Positions 16,869 through 26,077 of a stretch of DNA of 46,934 nt are shown here, one piece after another. Under the pieces are notes generated by a model. That model was not told the DNA's origin. It saw nothing but the letters and a program-made list of their open reading frames with translations, and made no database searches. The translations under genes were made by a program, and so were the position numbers. The stretch covers positions 1 through 46,934 of the forward strand of contig JASHON010000145.1 in the NCBI GenBank assembly GCA_030041095.1, in the 5' to 3' direction. Numbering within the stretch: position 1 is the first letter of the stretch; each line of letters opens with the position of its first letter. The stretch comes from Terriglobia bacterium (GTDB lineage: Bacteria > Acidobacteriota > Terriglobia > UBA7540).

Positions 16869-17004
16869 ACAGGCTGCGGAAAGACTCGGCGCCACCGCGA
16901 AGGTAGCGCCGGCATCTTGCCGGCCTCCGTTGAATTGGAGGGAGCTGCCGGCTGGAAGCCGGCGCTACGTCAACTCTCCAAAAGACTTTTTCCGCATCCT
17001 CCTG
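16869..17004. mobile_element. MITE-like element, family A, copy 1
   Basis: A 136-base element begins ACAGGCTGCGGAAAGACTC and ends in a diverged inverted copy (TTTTTCCGCATCCTCCTG). Inside are two hairpins, GCCGGCATCTTGCCGGC and GCCGGCTGGAAGCCGGC. It shares sequence and orientation with copy 3 (36762-36894) and is inverted relative to copy 2 (30535-30667). It has no ORF and fills most of the divergent gap between the exported isomerase and the SDR gene. Confidence 0.88.
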
Positions 17005-17078
17005 AGTGATTTCGAGAATCTGTAGTGTAATAATTCAAGGCTGCGGTTTCAATGAGGATAAACGAGGATAAACGGACG

Positions 17079-17849
17079 ATGGCAAATGATAACAGGCTCA
17101 GCGGTCAGGTGGCGTTGATCACAGGCTCAACCCAGGGGATTGGCGCGGGCATCGCCAAATCGTTCTCGGCGGCGGGGGCCCGTGTCGTCATTCACGGACT
17201 GCCGCAAGGAACGGCTTCCGCGAACAACCAGCGAGCTACAGGAGAATTAGAAATTCTGGGTGACGTTGCCGATGTCGATTTTTGCCGCAGGCTCGTGAGG
17301 CAGGTGGTAGAGGAATTGGGCCGGCTGGATATTCTGGTGAATAATGCGGCCAGCACGCAACGGTCGACCATTGAAGAAAACCCTGTCGAGCTGTGGGATA
17401 GGATCATGGCCATCAATCTCCGCGCGCCGTTTATCCTCTGCCAGGAAGCTGTGCGCCATATGAAGGCACGCCGAACAGGATGCATCATTAACATCGGATC
17501 GGTCAATGCTTATGTAGGCCAGGTCAACCTGATGGCGTATTCTGTTTCGAAGGGCGGCCTGATGACGTTAACCAAAAACCTGGCAAACGCTCTGGCGCCG
17601 GACGGCATACGCGTGAACCAAATCAACCCGGGATGGACGCTGACAGAGGGCGAGCATCAGGTGCAATCGGTCACTGAAGGGAAAGGCGAAAACTGGCTGT
17701 CGGATGCCGTCAAGACTCAGCCTTTCGGCCGCCTCCTCTCGCCTGAGGATATCGCCTCTGCCGCGCTATTCCTTGTCGGCGCGAGCCTCATCACCGGCGC
17801 CGTGCTCGATTACGATCAAGTACTGGCGGGCGCTCCGAGAAAATTGTAA
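17079..17849 (+). CDS. Short-chain dehydrogenase/reductase (SDR), classical type
   Basis: The product is about 256 residues from ATG 17079 (MANDNRLSGQVALITGSTQG), with GAGG 11 bases upstream; an in-frame ATG at 17052 would add nine residues. The classical SDR signature is complete: TGSTQGIG nucleotide loop, NNAAST, catalytic Ser in INIGSVNAYVG, and YSVSK as the YxxxK pair. The C-terminal segment IRVNQINPGWTLTEGE is typical. The substrate is not evident; sugar or acyl alcohol dehydrogenases are equally possible. It diverges from the exported isomerase across the MITE-like element, so the two could form a sugar-catabolic pair, but this is inference. Confidence 0.93.
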   Translation: MANDNRLSGQVALITGSTQGIGAGIAKSFSAAGARVVIHGLPQGTASANNQRATGELEILGDVADVDFCRRLVRQVVEELGRLDILVNNAASTQRSTIEENPVELWDRIMAINLRAPFILCQEAVRHMKARRTGCIINIGSVNAYVGQVNLMAYSVSKGGLMTLTKNLANALAPDGIRVNQINPGWTLTEGEHQVQSVTEGKGENWLSDAVKTQPFGRLLSPEDIASAALFLVGASLITGAVLDYDQVLAGAPRKL

Positions 17850-17887
17850 CTGAATTGGAATTTTTTGCGGGCTGGCGTTGCGGCTGC

Positions 17888-18250
17888 TTACGGCATCGTT
17901 CCGTCAGCGAGGTGGTCTTCGACGAGCCGGGCAAACTGACGTGTCTTCGCAGGCAGTTCATCGACCGCATGTACGGCGGCTTGTTTGATGTCCTCAAGGC
18001 CGGTCAGCAGGCCGGTTACCGATTCCAACTCGGCCTCAAACGGATAGGCGATTCCGATCAAGCGAGTCGGGTTAAACCGAATTTCGCCCGCCAGTTCTCT
18101 TTGAATCTTATCTGCCGTGGCCACCACTTGCCGTTGTTTGTGCAAGAAGTCGGATGCCTCGAGGCGGTCGTTGCCACACCCGAGCAGACTCATTTCCGCC
18201 CCAAGCCGTTCGAGGTCTTGAACAAGCTGCATGAGCCTCACTTCCCCCAT
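17888..18250 (-). CDS. Hypothetical protein, 120 aa
   Basis: I choose the ATG at 18248-18250 because GGGAGG lies about five bases upstream; a TTG at 18307 in the same frame has no such site. The product begins MGEVRLMQLVQDLERLGAEM and is largely helical, with a proline- and Arg-poor N-terminus and acidic C-terminus. It has no signal peptide or membrane segment. I do not recognise the family. It follows the 3-hydroxyacyl-CoA dehydrogenase gene by 53 bases on the same strand, so it may be the third gene of that operon, and it converges with the SDR gene. Confidence 0.65.
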   Translation of the reverse strand: MGEVRLMQLVQDLERLGAEMSLLGCGNDRLEASDFLHKQRQVVATADKIQRELAGEIRFNPTRLIGIAYPFEAELESVTGLLTGLEDIKQAAVHAVDELPAKTRQFARLVEDHLADGTMP

Positions 18251-18303
18251 ACCGGCCTCCCGTTCTTCGCCTATATGATGATTGTGAGGTCCGAAAGGAT
18301 GTG

Positions 18304-19152
18304 TCAAGAATAGTTGAAGAACCCGCGTCCGGATTTGCGTCCGAGACGGCCGGCGTAAACCATCTTCTCGAGTAGAGGGCAGGGGCGATATTTGGCGTCA
18401 TGGAAGCCGTCGTAGAGCACTCGCATGATGTCCAGGCAAACGTCGAGTCCGATGAAATCAGCAAGTTCCAGCGGACCCATGGGATGGTTCATGCCGAGCT
18501 TCATCACGTCATCCACCGCGTTTGCCTCCGCGACGCCTTCCATCACGGCGAACGCGGCTTCGTTGATCATCGGCATCAGCAGGCGATTCGAGACGAATCC
18601 CGGAAAATCATTCACGCGAATCGGAGTCTTGCCCACCGACCGCGCCAAATCCGCCGCGGCTTCGAAAGTTTCAGGCAGGGTTTCAACGCCCGCCACCACT
18701 TCCACCAGTTTCATCACCGGAACCGGATTGAAAAAATGCAGGCCAAGAAAGCGTCCCGGCCGGCCTGTGATTGCCGCCAGCCGAGTGATGGAAATGGAAG
18801 AAGTATTCGTTGCAAATATCGTCGTGGACGGACAGTACAATTCCAGCTTGCGGAACACTTCAGCTTTCGCCTCAAATCGTTCCGTGACCGCTTCAATGAT
18901 GAAGCTTGCCTGTGAGACGGCATCCGTCTCCGCGGAAATCTGCAGCCGCGCGAATGCCTGCTGGCGAGTCTCCGCATTCAGACGGCCCTTTTCGACATCA
19001 TGCGCCAGGCCGGAGGAAATGGCCTGCTGGGCGCCTCCGAGCGCCTCGGGCAATGAGTCCACTAACGAGACCGCGTAGTTGGCTCGCAGCAGCGTATGGG
19101 CTATGCCTCGCCCCATCGTCCCTGCGCCCACCACCCCAATTAACTTGGTCAT
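18304..19152 (-). CDS. 3-hydroxybutyryl-CoA (3-hydroxyacyl-CoA) dehydrogenase
   Basis: The 282-residue enzyme oxidises or reduces 3-hydroxyacyl-CoA / 3-ketoacyl-CoA with NAD(H). Key motifs: VVGAGTMGRGIAHTLLRANY (NAD loop), ATNTSSISITRLA, FLGLHFFNPVPVMKLVEVV with the catalytic His, and NDFPGFVSNRLLMPMINEA in the C-terminal domain. Length matches stand-alone butyryl-pathway dehydrogenases rather than multifunctional FadB. It starts seven bases after the thiolase stop, so the two are cotranscribed and catalyse consecutive steps. Direction (beta-oxidation or four-carbon synthesis) cannot be read from sequence. Confidence 0.96.
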   Translation of the reverse strand: MTKLIGVVGAGTMGRGIAHTLLRANYAVSLVDSLPEALGGAQQAISSGLAHDVEKGRLNAETRQQAFARLQISAETDAVSQASFIIEAVTERFEAKAEVFRKLELYCPSTTIFATNTSSISITRLAAITGRPGRFLGLHFFNPVPVMKLVEVVAGVETLPETFEAAADLARSVGKTPIRVNDFPGFVSNRLLMPMINEAAFAVMEGVAEANAVDDVMKLGMNHPMGPLELADFIGLDVCLDIMRVLYDGFHDAKYRPCPLLEKMVYAGRLGRKSGRGFFNYS

Positions 19153-19159
19153 CGGTCAA

Positions 19160-20347
19160 TCAATCTGCCGCCGATTCCACGGCCAGCGCCACGGCATTGC
19201 CTCCGCCCAGACAAAGGGCGGCCACACCTCGTGGGGCTTTTCTCAGCGCCATTTCGTAAAGCAGCGTCACCAGAATTCTCGCTCCCGAAGCTCCGATCGG
19301 ATGACCCAGCGCTACGGCGCCGCCGTTGACGTTCGTCTTCTCCGGGTCCAGACTGAGTTGCGCCATCACCGCGACGGCTTGAACCGCAAACGCTTCGTTC
19401 AACTCAACCAGGTCCACTTCCTGAAGCTTCCAGCCTACTTTCTTCATAAGAAACTGAACTGCACTGACCGGGGCCATCATCACCCAGCGCGGATCGACGC
19501 CGCTCACCGACTGGCCCACGATGCGCGCCAAGGGTTTGAGCTTCAGCTCCTTGGCGCGCTCGTCCGAAGTGATCAGGAGCGCGGCAGCCCCATCGTTGGT
19601 GCCGGGGGCATTCCCTGCCGTAACCGTTCCATCGGGCTTGAAGGCTGGCTTCAGCTTCGCTAACGCTTCAAGCGACGTATCGGCGCGCGGCGATTCATCC
19701 ACAGCAAACTGCGCCGGTTCGCCCTTCTTCTGCGGGATGGAAACAGGGACAATCTGATCTTTGAAGCGGCACTCTCGAATCGCCCGAGCCGCGCGGCGAT
19801 GGCTCTCGAGCGCGTACTCGTCCTGGCGCTGGCGGGAAATGTTGTACTTTTCCGCCACCAGCTCTGCCGTCATGCCCATGTGAAAATCTTCGAAGGCGTC
19901 CCAGAGGCCGTCGTGTACCATTGCATCGATCGCTGCTGCGTTGCCAATCCGGTGGCCTTGGCGAAATTCGGGCAGCAGGAACGGGGCGTTGGTCATTGAT
20001 TCCATCCCACCTGCCACAACGATCTCGGCATTCCCTGTCTGAATGCCCTGGGCGGCGAGCGCTACCGCTTTTAAGCCCGAGCCGCAGACTTTGTTGATGG
20101 TCATGGCTGCCACTCTGCTGTCCAGCCCGCCTTTCAACCCTGCCTGCCGTGCCGGGTTCTGTCCAAGACCCGCCGAGATCACATTACCCAGGATGATCTC
20201 ATCCACTTGCGCGGGCTCGATGCCCGCTCGCCGCACCACTTCACGCGTGACGCAGGCTCCAAGATCAACCGCCGAAAGCGCACTCAAGGCTCCCTGGAAT
20301 CTTCCGATGGCCGTTCTCGCGGCGCTGACGATGACCGCATCGCGCAT
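19160..20347 (-). CDS. Acetyl-CoA acetyltransferase (thiolase)
   Basis: I place the start at ATG 20347 ([20 protein letters not shown]), giving 395 residues, the normal thiolase length; the frame is open further upstream but the extension is not conserved-looking. All catalytic motifs are present: [15 protein letters not shown] with the acyl-accepting Cys near 88, [20 protein letters not shown] with the His, and [10 protein letters not shown] with the second Cys. [10 protein letters not shown] is also typical. It condenses two acetyl-CoA or cleaves 3-ketoacyl-CoA. It is the first gene of the operon with the 3-hydroxyacyl-CoA dehydrogenase and diverges from the gene at 20512. Confidence 0.96.
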   Translation of the reverse strand: MRDAVIVSAARTAIGRFQGALSALSAVDLGACVTREVVRRAGIEPAQVDEIILGNVISAGLGQNPARQAGLKGGLDSRVAAMTINKVCGSGLKAVALAAQGIQTGNAEIVVAGGMESMTNAPFLLPEFRQGHRIGNAAAIDAMVHDGLWDAFEDFHMGMTAELVAEKYNISRQRQDEYALESHRRAARAIRECRFKDQIVPVSIPQKKGEPAQFAVDESPRADTSLEALAKLKPAFKPDGTVTAGNAPGTNDGAAALLITSDERAKELKLKPLARIVGQSVSGVDPRWVMMAPVSAVQFLMKKVGWKLQEVDLVELNEAFAVQAVAVMAQLSLDPEKTNVNGGAVALGHPIGASGARILVTLLYEMALRKAPRGVAALCLGGGNAVALAVESAAD

Positions 20348-20511
20348 GGCTCCTGCCCTTTTTCCCACTGCAAGTATACACCGCGGTCCATTCAGGTCAA
20401 GGGAGCCAGCAAGTGCTGGGGAGCCGCTTTTTTCGGACACGCGCTGGCGGTACAATCAGGGAAGCGGTGGTTGAGCCACCAGATAGCTACTCCCGGCTGG
20501 CAGAGGTAGCC

Positions 20512-21291
20512 ATGAGAGACGCTTCCGGTTTTTCCGGCTGTTTGCGAGCTTTCGCTTGCGCGCTCGCTTGCGGAGCTGTGGTTTCCTGTTCGGCTGTCCT
20601 CGTCGCCGGCGGAAAGATCAGCTCTAACGACCGGCTGCTCCTCGTGCGCGGCTTGGACTACGATGTGGCTGTTGCCAAGATCCCGCTGCCGTGGGGAAAG
20701 CGCGGCATCCACATTGACCCGAACGGAAACATCGATCAGGCGGCAGCGGTGAAGGAACTCGAAAGCAAGGGGGAATCGGTGAAGCCCGGAACGCCGGTGG
20801 AGATCACCGATATCAAATTCAAACGCGGCAAATTGCTGCTTGCCATCAATGGGGGAGGGAACATGGGCGGACATTGGTACGATCATTTACAGATCATGGG
20901 ATCGATCACCACGTCTGTGGTCCCCGCACAACGCACGACGCCCAATAACGGTTCTTATATCACCGTTTCTCTTCCGTCCCATGACTCGACTCCTACGGTG
21001 GGCCAAGTGAAAAAACTCCTCAGCGAGGTCCTGGATTTTCACCGCCGATCACCGACCGTTTTGTATTCGCCTACCGTGCCGCCGGTGTTCAAGAGGGCGA
21101 TCAAGCATCATCAAGTTGTTGTGGGCATGGATCGCTCGGAAGTCCTTTCCGCCAAAGGCGTGCCCGACCGGAAAATCCGCAAGGATTTGCCGGATGGCTC
21201 CGAAGAGGAAGACTGGCTCTACGGAAATCCGCCGCACGTCCTTTTTGTGGTGATGAACGACGGCACCGTCACCAAGGTCAAACAGTATTGA
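20512..21291 (+). CDS. Exported hypothetical protein with BamE/SmpA-like C-terminal segment
   Basis: The ATG at 20512 is preceded by AGAGG and begins a signal-like sequence (LRAFACALACGAVVSCSAVLVAGG), giving 259 residues; cleavage or lipidation at one of the cysteines is possible. The middle contains GKRGIHIDPNGNIDQAAAVK and a hydrophobic beta-rich region (GGGNMGGHWYDHLQIMGSIT). The C-terminus reads VVVGMDRSEVLSAKGVPDRK, then EEDWLYG and DGTVTKVKQY, a pattern like the SmpA/OmlA fold (GM-x-EEV...G-P...WxYG). Its role is unknown; envelope location is inferred. It is a monocistronic-looking gene divergent from the thiolase. Confidence 0.78.
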   Translation: MRDASGFSGCLRAFACALACGAVVSCSAVLVAGGKISSNDRLLLVRGLDYDVAVAKIPLPWGKRGIHIDPNGNIDQAAAVKELESKGESVKPGTPVEITDIKFKRGKLLLAINGGGNMGGHWYDHLQIMGSITTSVVPAQRTTPNNGSYITVSLPSHDSTPTVGQVKKLLSEVLDFHRRSPTVLYSPTVPPVFKRAIKHHQVVVGMDRSEVLSAKGVPDRKIRKDLPDGSEEEDWLYGNPPHVLFVVMNDGTVTKVKQY

Positions 21292-21420
21292 TGGTTGCGG
21301 CAGAGCCCATGAATGGGCCGTCGGTCAAGGCGCTTGGAGCCCTGATGCCGGGAGTCCGATTGGATCGAGGGGGACGCTTCAAGGCCCAGCCGGGGAAGGA
21401 GCACTGGCGGACTTCTCAGA

Positions 21421-22689
21421 TTACCGGCGCGCGCTTTTTTCTCGCCGGATCAAGTACTGTGGCGCGTCAGTCAATTCCACATTCAACGTTCCGTGCCTCG
21501 CCCGCAGGGCAGGTTCTCTCATTCCTTCCACATTCCAGGCTGAGAAGACACCGCGCACGTTGGGTATGGACACGAGATGAGGTGTTTTGTCGATGGTCCA
21601 CGCCACGATTCGCGCGCGCTGATGCCCAGTGAACAACAGCAAATAATCCGAAGAGTCACCCGCAATGATCTGCTTTTGAAATCGGGTTCCGGCCAGCAGG
21701 CGCGTCAACGTCCGCGCTGCCCGATAAGACGGCTTAGGCACAAAGACTTCTCGCGGGCCCGGATGGTAGCCGAAACGCACTAATCCAAAGTGCACGAGAT
21801 AATCCTTCGGATCAGTTCCGTCGTCCTGCCAGTCGTACCAGATAGAAATGGGAATGCCGTTCGACAAATTTGTGAGCCACTCACGCGCCAGCATCACGGC
21901 CTGAAGGCGCTCCGTCATGCCCCACCAGGAAGGAATGCTCGGGTATCCCCATTCACCTGAAAGGATAGGTATTTTTTTTCCTTTCGGAGCATATCGGGCG
22001 ATCATCGAGCGAAGTTGGGCATAAAGGGGAGTGACGCTTTCGGGAATTCGCTGACGATACGGATGCACCGAGACTCCATCCCAATAATTCAAGAGACCGG
22101 CTCGGAAGCATTCCGCCAGGAATGGAAAATCCACCACGGCCCCCGCCGGGCCTATGTAAGTTGTGCCCGCCGCCTCTTCCCGTAGCGCCTCGCCCACGGC
22201 GAGCGCCAGCAGAATATAATCACCATCGTTGCGCTTCGGCGTCCACGTTTGCCAATTCGGCTCGTTCCACATCTCCCAGACGACGCCCTCGCCGCGGAAA
22301 TGCCGCGCGGCGGCCACGGCCCAGCGGGCAAAGGCCTGTCTCCCCTCACTCGTATAAGGCGCCAGCCCGCGATCGTACAGTTTGTTCTCGTATCCCAGGA
22401 TGAACATTGCACGAATGTGATAAGGCCGAAGGGCGGCGATCAGCCGGTCATAGGCCGAAAAATCGTAACGTCCTCTCGCGCGCTCCGTCTCACTCCATTG
22501 GAAGTCCATGCGAACCCAGCGAATGCCTGCCGCCGCCATTTCCTTGATCTCACCCTGGCGAGGAGCCGTGAAATGAATATTGACGCCGAGGCTGGTGGGA
22601 ACGGAGGGATAGGGAGGAACACCCTGTGCTCGAAACGCAGGAATGCGGAGAAGCGGGAGGAAAATCAGCCAGGAAACACGGCGGGCCAT
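21421..22689 (-). CDS. Secreted clan GH-A glycoside hydrolase (GH5/GH39-like)
   Basis: From ATG 22689 the product is 422 residues with an N-terminal signal (WLIFLPLLRIPAF). The TIM-barrel pattern shows GVNIHFTAPRQGEIKEMAAA, IRWVRMDFQWSETERARGRY, the acid/base motif VWEMWNEPNW (Glu143) and a probable nucleophile in ILSGEWGYPS (Glu245). The 102-residue spacing suits clan GH-A. The conserved SVHPY histidine-tyrosine lies between them. The substrate is unknown; cellulase, xylosidase or related activity is possible. It starts 13 bases after the pntB stop on the same strand, an unusual partner that may simply share the transcript. Confidence 0.85.
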   Translation of the reverse strand: MARRVSWLIFLPLLRIPAFRAQGVPPYPSVPTSLGVNIHFTAPRQGEIKEMAAAGIRWVRMDFQWSETERARGRYDFSAYDRLIAALRPYHIRAMFILGYENKLYDRGLAPYTSEGRQAFARWAVAAARHFRGEGVVWEMWNEPNWQTWTPKRNDGDYILLALAVGEALREEAAGTTYIGPAGAVVDFPFLAECFRAGLLNYWDGVSVHPYRQRIPESVTPLYAQLRSMIARYAPKGKKIPILSGEWGYPSIPSWWGMTERLQAVMLAREWLTNLSNGIPISIWYDWQDDGTDPKDYLVHFGLVRFGYHPGPREVFVPKPSYRAARTLTRLLAGTRFQKQIIAGDSSDYLLLFTGHQRARIVAWTIDKTPHLVSIPNVRGVFSAWNVEGMREPALRARHGTLNVELTDAPQYLIRREKSARR

Positions 22690-22702
22690 TTTACGCACGA
22701 TC

Positions 22703-24100
22703 TCAGCCTTCGTGCCCGCCGCCACTCAACTCTCTCACAATGGAGCCGACGAAAGCCTTGGCGTCACCAAACAACATCAACGTCTTGTCCAAGTAATAGA
22801 GTGGATTGTCGATGCCGGCAAATCCGGGATTCAGACTCCGCTTGATCACCATCACCGTTCGTGCGTTATCCACTTCGATGATCGGCATGCCGTAGATGGG
22901 GCTGCCCTGATCGGTCTTTGCGGCTGGATTCGTCACATCGTTTGCGCCAATGACGAGCGCAACATCGGTTTGAGGCATTTCGCTATTGGCGTTTTCCATG
23001 TCGATGAGCTTGTCGTAGGGGATATCGGCTTCGGCCAGCAGCACGTTCATGTGTCCCGGCATGCGGCCGGCAACCGGGTGAATGGCGAATTTCACGTCAA
23101 CGCCGCGGCGTGTGAGTATGTCGAACAGTTCCCGCACCCGGTGTTGTGCCTGAGCCACTGCCATGCCATATCCGGGAACCACCACCACGGAGTTCGCCGA
23201 GGCGAGGATCGACGCCGCCTCTTCAGGCGTTGCGCTGCGCACCGTCCGTTCCTCTTGCTTGCCGGCAGCGGAGACTTGCAACTGGCCAAAAGCCCCGAAC
23301 ATCACGTTGGTGAACGAGCGGTTCATGGCTTTGCACATGATCACCGAGAGAATGAAGCCGGAAGAGCCGTCGAGAGCGCCGGCCACCACCAGCACCTTGG
23401 CGTTCAGCACAAAGCCCAGCAACGCGGCAGAAAGGCCGACGTAAGAATTCAGCAGCGAGATCACCGTCGGCATGTCTGCGCCGCCAATCGGCGTCACCAG
23501 CATGACGCCGAAGACCAGCGAGATGACCACCATCGCGGGAAACAGGAGTGGGAACGTTGGGCGGACGATGAGAATGAGCGCAATCACCACCGCCGCTCCC
23601 AGCACGGAGAGGCTGACGACATTCTGTCCTTTATACGTAATAGGCCGCTGCGGCAAAAGCTCCTGCAGCTTACCGGCGGCAATCAAGCTGCCCGTAAAGC
23701 TGAGCGACCCGATAATCACTTCGAGCGCGATTTCGGTCATCTCAAACCGGGTCACATGCGGAATGCGCGTGTAATATTCGGAGATGCCGATCACGGCGGC
23801 CGCGAGCGCGCCGAAGGCATGGCTCATGGCGGTTCGCTGCGGCACCGCGGTCATGGGAACCAGGCCGAGCGGGACGCCGATGATTGCGCCCACCACCAGC
23901 CCCACGGCAATCCATCGGAACTGGACGAGAGACGGATTGAAGAACGTGGTGACGACGGCAACCGCCGCGCCAATTTCGCCCGCCAGGACGCCGTGCCGCG
24001 CCGTAGCCGGCGAACTGAGCCATCTCAGCGCCAGGATGAAAAGAGCGATCGCCGCAATGTAGGCAAAATCGATCAGTTGCTGGGTCGCAAGGGGTGTCAT
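22703..24100 (-). CDS. pntB: NAD(P) transhydrogenase subunit beta
   Basis: The 465-residue subunit of the proton-translocating transhydrogenase carries the NADP(H) domain and most membrane helices. The N-terminal half has multiple hydrophobic segments (FAYIAAIALFILALRWLSSP through ALLGFVLNAKVLVVAGALDG). The C-terminal domain III shows VVVPGYGMAVAQAQHRVREL, HPVAGRMPGHMNVLLAEADI, VALVIGANDVTNPAAKTDQG and VIKRSLNPGFAGIDNPLYYL, all signature motifs. Its ATG overlaps the pntAB stop (ATGA at 24097-24100), so translation is coupled. Confidence 0.98.
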   Translation of the reverse strand: MTPLATQQLIDFAYIAAIALFILALRWLSSPATARHGVLAGEIGAAVAVVTTFFNPSLVQFRWIAVGLVVGAIIGVPLGLVPMTAVPQRTAMSHAFGALAAAVIGISEYYTRIPHVTRFEMTEIALEVIIGSLSFTGSLIAAGKLQELLPQRPITYKGQNVVSLSVLGAAVVIALILIVRPTFPLLFPAMVVISLVFGVMLVTPIGGADMPTVISLLNSYVGLSAALLGFVLNAKVLVVAGALDGSSGFILSVIMCKAMNRSFTNVMFGAFGQLQVSAAGKQEERTVRSATPEEAASILASANSVVVVPGYGMAVAQAQHRVRELFDILTRRGVDVKFAIHPVAGRMPGHMNVLLAEADIPYDKLIDMENANSEMPQTDVALVIGANDVTNPAAKTDQGSPIYGMPIIEVDNARTVMVIKRSLNPGFAGIDNPLYYLDKTLMLFGDAKAFVGSIVRELSGGGHEG

Positions 24101-24399
24101 TGTTTTTTACGTCCGCTGATTTTGAACATCCGCAGCATGCGGTCCGTGATGAGGAAGCCACCCACCATATTGCTGAAAGCGGCAGCCACGGCAAGCGCGC
24201 CCAGCACGGTGGAAAGCCTGGTCTCGTGCCTTCCGGCGATGATCATGGCCGCGACCACCACCACGGCGTCGAGCGCGTTGGTCAGCGACATGAGCGGGGT
24301 ATGGAGCAGAGGCGACACGCGCTTGATCACCTCGAACCCCAGGAACGCCGCGAGTACGAATACATACAAATTCGTTGTAAAACCTGCAGGCATCGTCAT
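24097..24399 (-). CDS. pntAB: NAD(P) transhydrogenase subunit alpha part 2
   Basis: This 100-residue membrane protein has three hydrophobic helices (LYVFVLAAFLGFEVIKR, TNALDAVVVVAAMIIAG, ALAVAAAFSNMVGGFLI). They contain the family motifs SPLLHTPLMSLTNALDAVVV and FSNMVGGFLITDRMLRMF. It corresponds to the membrane C-terminus of E. coli PntA, separate here as in the three-gene arrangement. It lies 11 bases after pntAA and overlaps pntB by four bases. Confidence 0.97.
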   Translation of the reverse strand: MTMPAGFTTNLYVFVLAAFLGFEVIKRVSPLLHTPLMSLTNALDAVVVVAAMIIAGRHETRLSTVLGALAVAAAFSNMVGGFLITDRMLRMFKISGRKKQ

Positions 24400-24410
24400 C
24401 CTCCCTGAAG

Positions 24411-25592
24411 TTAGGAAGTCTGGCCTTGGGCGCCGGCCGAAGGCAAGGAAAAGAATTTCTGAACCATGGCGTTCACGATTTCGCCGGAGCGCGTGACGAG
24501 CGTATCGCGCGTGATCTCGTCCTCGAGGTTGATGGTAAGCTTGCCCTGTTTCACAAGGTGCGTAAGGAACGCCGTAAGGTTGCGGGCGTACATCTGGCTG
24601 GCATGGTAAGGAACGCGACTGGCCAGGTTGAAGTATCCGACGATGGTGACGCCGTGCTCCACCACAGCCTCGCCGGACTGCGTGAGCTCGCAGTTCCCGC
24701 CGCGCTCGGCAGCCAGGTCGACGATCACCGAACCAGGCGCCATCTTCGTCACCATATCGCGCGTCACCAGCAGCGGTGACTTTTTGCCCGGAATCACCGC
24801 TGCGGTGATGACCACGTCGCTTTCCGAGACGACGCGCCCCAGCAACTCGCGCTGGCGCTCATAAAAAGCCTCGTCCTGGGCCCGCGCATAGCCGCGCGCG
24901 TCCTGGGCGTCCTGCGCCTCAATCGGCAGCTCGATGAAGCGCCCGCCCAGGCTTTGCACCTGGTCTTTCACGACGGGCCGCAAGTCGTAAGCGGACGCGA
25001 CCGCGCCCAGCCGGCGCGCCGTCGCGATGGCCTGCAATCCCGCCACTCCGCAGCCAATAATGAACACTCGCGCCGGCGAGATCGTCCCGGCCGCGGTGGT
25101 CATCATCGGAAACAGCCGCGGCACCAAGTCCGCGGCGATCAGCACAGCCTTATATCCGCAAATCGTGGCCATCGAGGAGAGCGCGTCCATGCTCTGCGCC
25201 CGGGTGATGCGCGGCATCAGCTCGACGGCAAAAGACGTCGTTCCTGTGGCCGCCAGCTCCTTGACCGTAGCAAGCGATCCCATCGGACGGATGAAGCCAA
25301 CCAGGATCTGCTCCTTGCGAAGGAGAGGCAAGTCAGCGTTCCCTGTTTTGTCGTTGGAGCCGTGGCAGAGGACTTGGGTGATGATGTCGGCTTTCTGGAA
25401 AACTTCGGCGCGTCCGGGAAGGACCTGAGCGCCCTTAGCCGCAAATTCGGCATCAAGATAGCCAGCGGCCTCGCCCGCTCCTGCTTCAATCACAACTTCC
25501 ATGCCCGCCTTCGCGAGAACCGGAACCACCAGCGGCACAAGCGCCACGCGCCGCTCTCCCGGAAAACTCTCTTTGGGCACGCCGACAATCAT
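24411..25592 (-). CDS. pntAA: NAD(P) transhydrogenase subunit alpha part 1
   Basis: The 393-residue soluble NAD(H)-binding domain I starts MIVGVPKESFPGERRVALVP. It contains VGFIRPMGSLATVKELAATG, the loop RAQSMDALSSMATICGYKAV, and the NAD site VFIIGCGVAGLQAIATARRL, followed by GAVASAYDLRP and VIVDLAAERGGNCELTQ. With pntAB and pntB it forms the enzyme coupling hydride transfer from NADH to NADP+ to proton influx, supplying NADPH. GGGAGGA lies six bases before the ATG, a strong ribosome site. It is the first gene of a pntAA-pntAB-pntB-glycosidase run. Confidence 0.98.
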   Translation of the reverse strand: MIVGVPKESFPGERRVALVPLVVPVLAKAGMEVVIEAGAGEAAGYLDAEFAAKGAQVLPGRAEVFQKADIITQVLCHGSNDKTGNADLPLLRKEQILVGFIRPMGSLATVKELAATGTTSFAVELMPRITRAQSMDALSSMATICGYKAVLIAADLVPRLFPMMTTAAGTISPARVFIIGCGVAGLQAIATARRLGAVASAYDLRPVVKDQVQSLGGRFIELPIEAQDAQDARGYARAQDEAFYERQRELLGRVVSESDVVITAAVIPGKKSPLLVTRDMVTKMAPGSVIVDLAAERGGNCELTQSGEAVVEHGVTIVGYFNLASRVPYHASQMYARNLTAFLTHLVKQGKLTINLEDEITRDTLVTRSGEIVNAMVQKFFSLPSAGAQGQTS

Positions 25593-25837
25593 AGATTTCC
25601 TCCCGCACGGTCCTGCGCGACTGGCTTAAACAAGTTCAGGAACAAGTTGGCGCTATGGCGGCCTGTTGATGAGAAGTCCGGCATCTCCTCGAACGGTGGT
25701 CATAACTGGCGTTTGGCGCGCATCCTGGGGGAGGCACGCGCAACGCTCCTTGCAGACCTTGAGAAATGCTCTGGGAGTAATCCGCCGCGATTGGGCGAAC
25801 TGTGGCCGGATGGCTTTCCCGAGCCTCGACCCTGGTA

Positions 25838-25962
25838 CGGGCCGCTATGCCGTGCATATCAGGATGCCTGGAAGTCCGGGTCTTGTCAAGGAGCGCATTG
25901 TTCTCCAATACCCTTCGCTTACCCGCGAGCGAGCGCGTCAACTGGTGGATTGCGCGGCCTGA
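25838..25962 (+). pseudogene. Possible DUF433-type antitoxin remnant
   Basis: The plus-strand frame ending at the TGA 25960-25962 reads VKERIVLQYPSLTRERARQL, then VDCAA. This resembles the C-terminal signature of DUF433 antitoxin-like proteins (EEIL.DYP.LTREDV..AL.YAA). The upstream half of that small domain is not recognisable in frame, so this looks like a decayed 3' end. The match is by memory and short. The rest of 25593-26077 shows no gene. Confidence 0.35.
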
Positions 25963-26077
25963 AGCGTGCAGAGCTGGCCAGGCCGGACGACACTTGTGAA
26001 CGGCGCAGTGCGGCACTCACCACGGCAAACGCGCTGACGTCATCCGGATTTGTTTCAAATCAGTATGTTCCATATTT

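Noticed and set aside
22643-24496. Long plus-strand frame (617 codons) opposite pntB and pntAB
   Set aside because: It is antisense to genes with complete family motifs and its translation is rich in His, Arg and Asp without domain patterns, a GC-rich shadow frame.
25666-25962. Intact 98-codon gene on the plus strand
   Set aside because: Only the last 26 codons resemble a known family; the N-terminal part has no protein-like pattern or ribosome site, so it is treated as a remnant.
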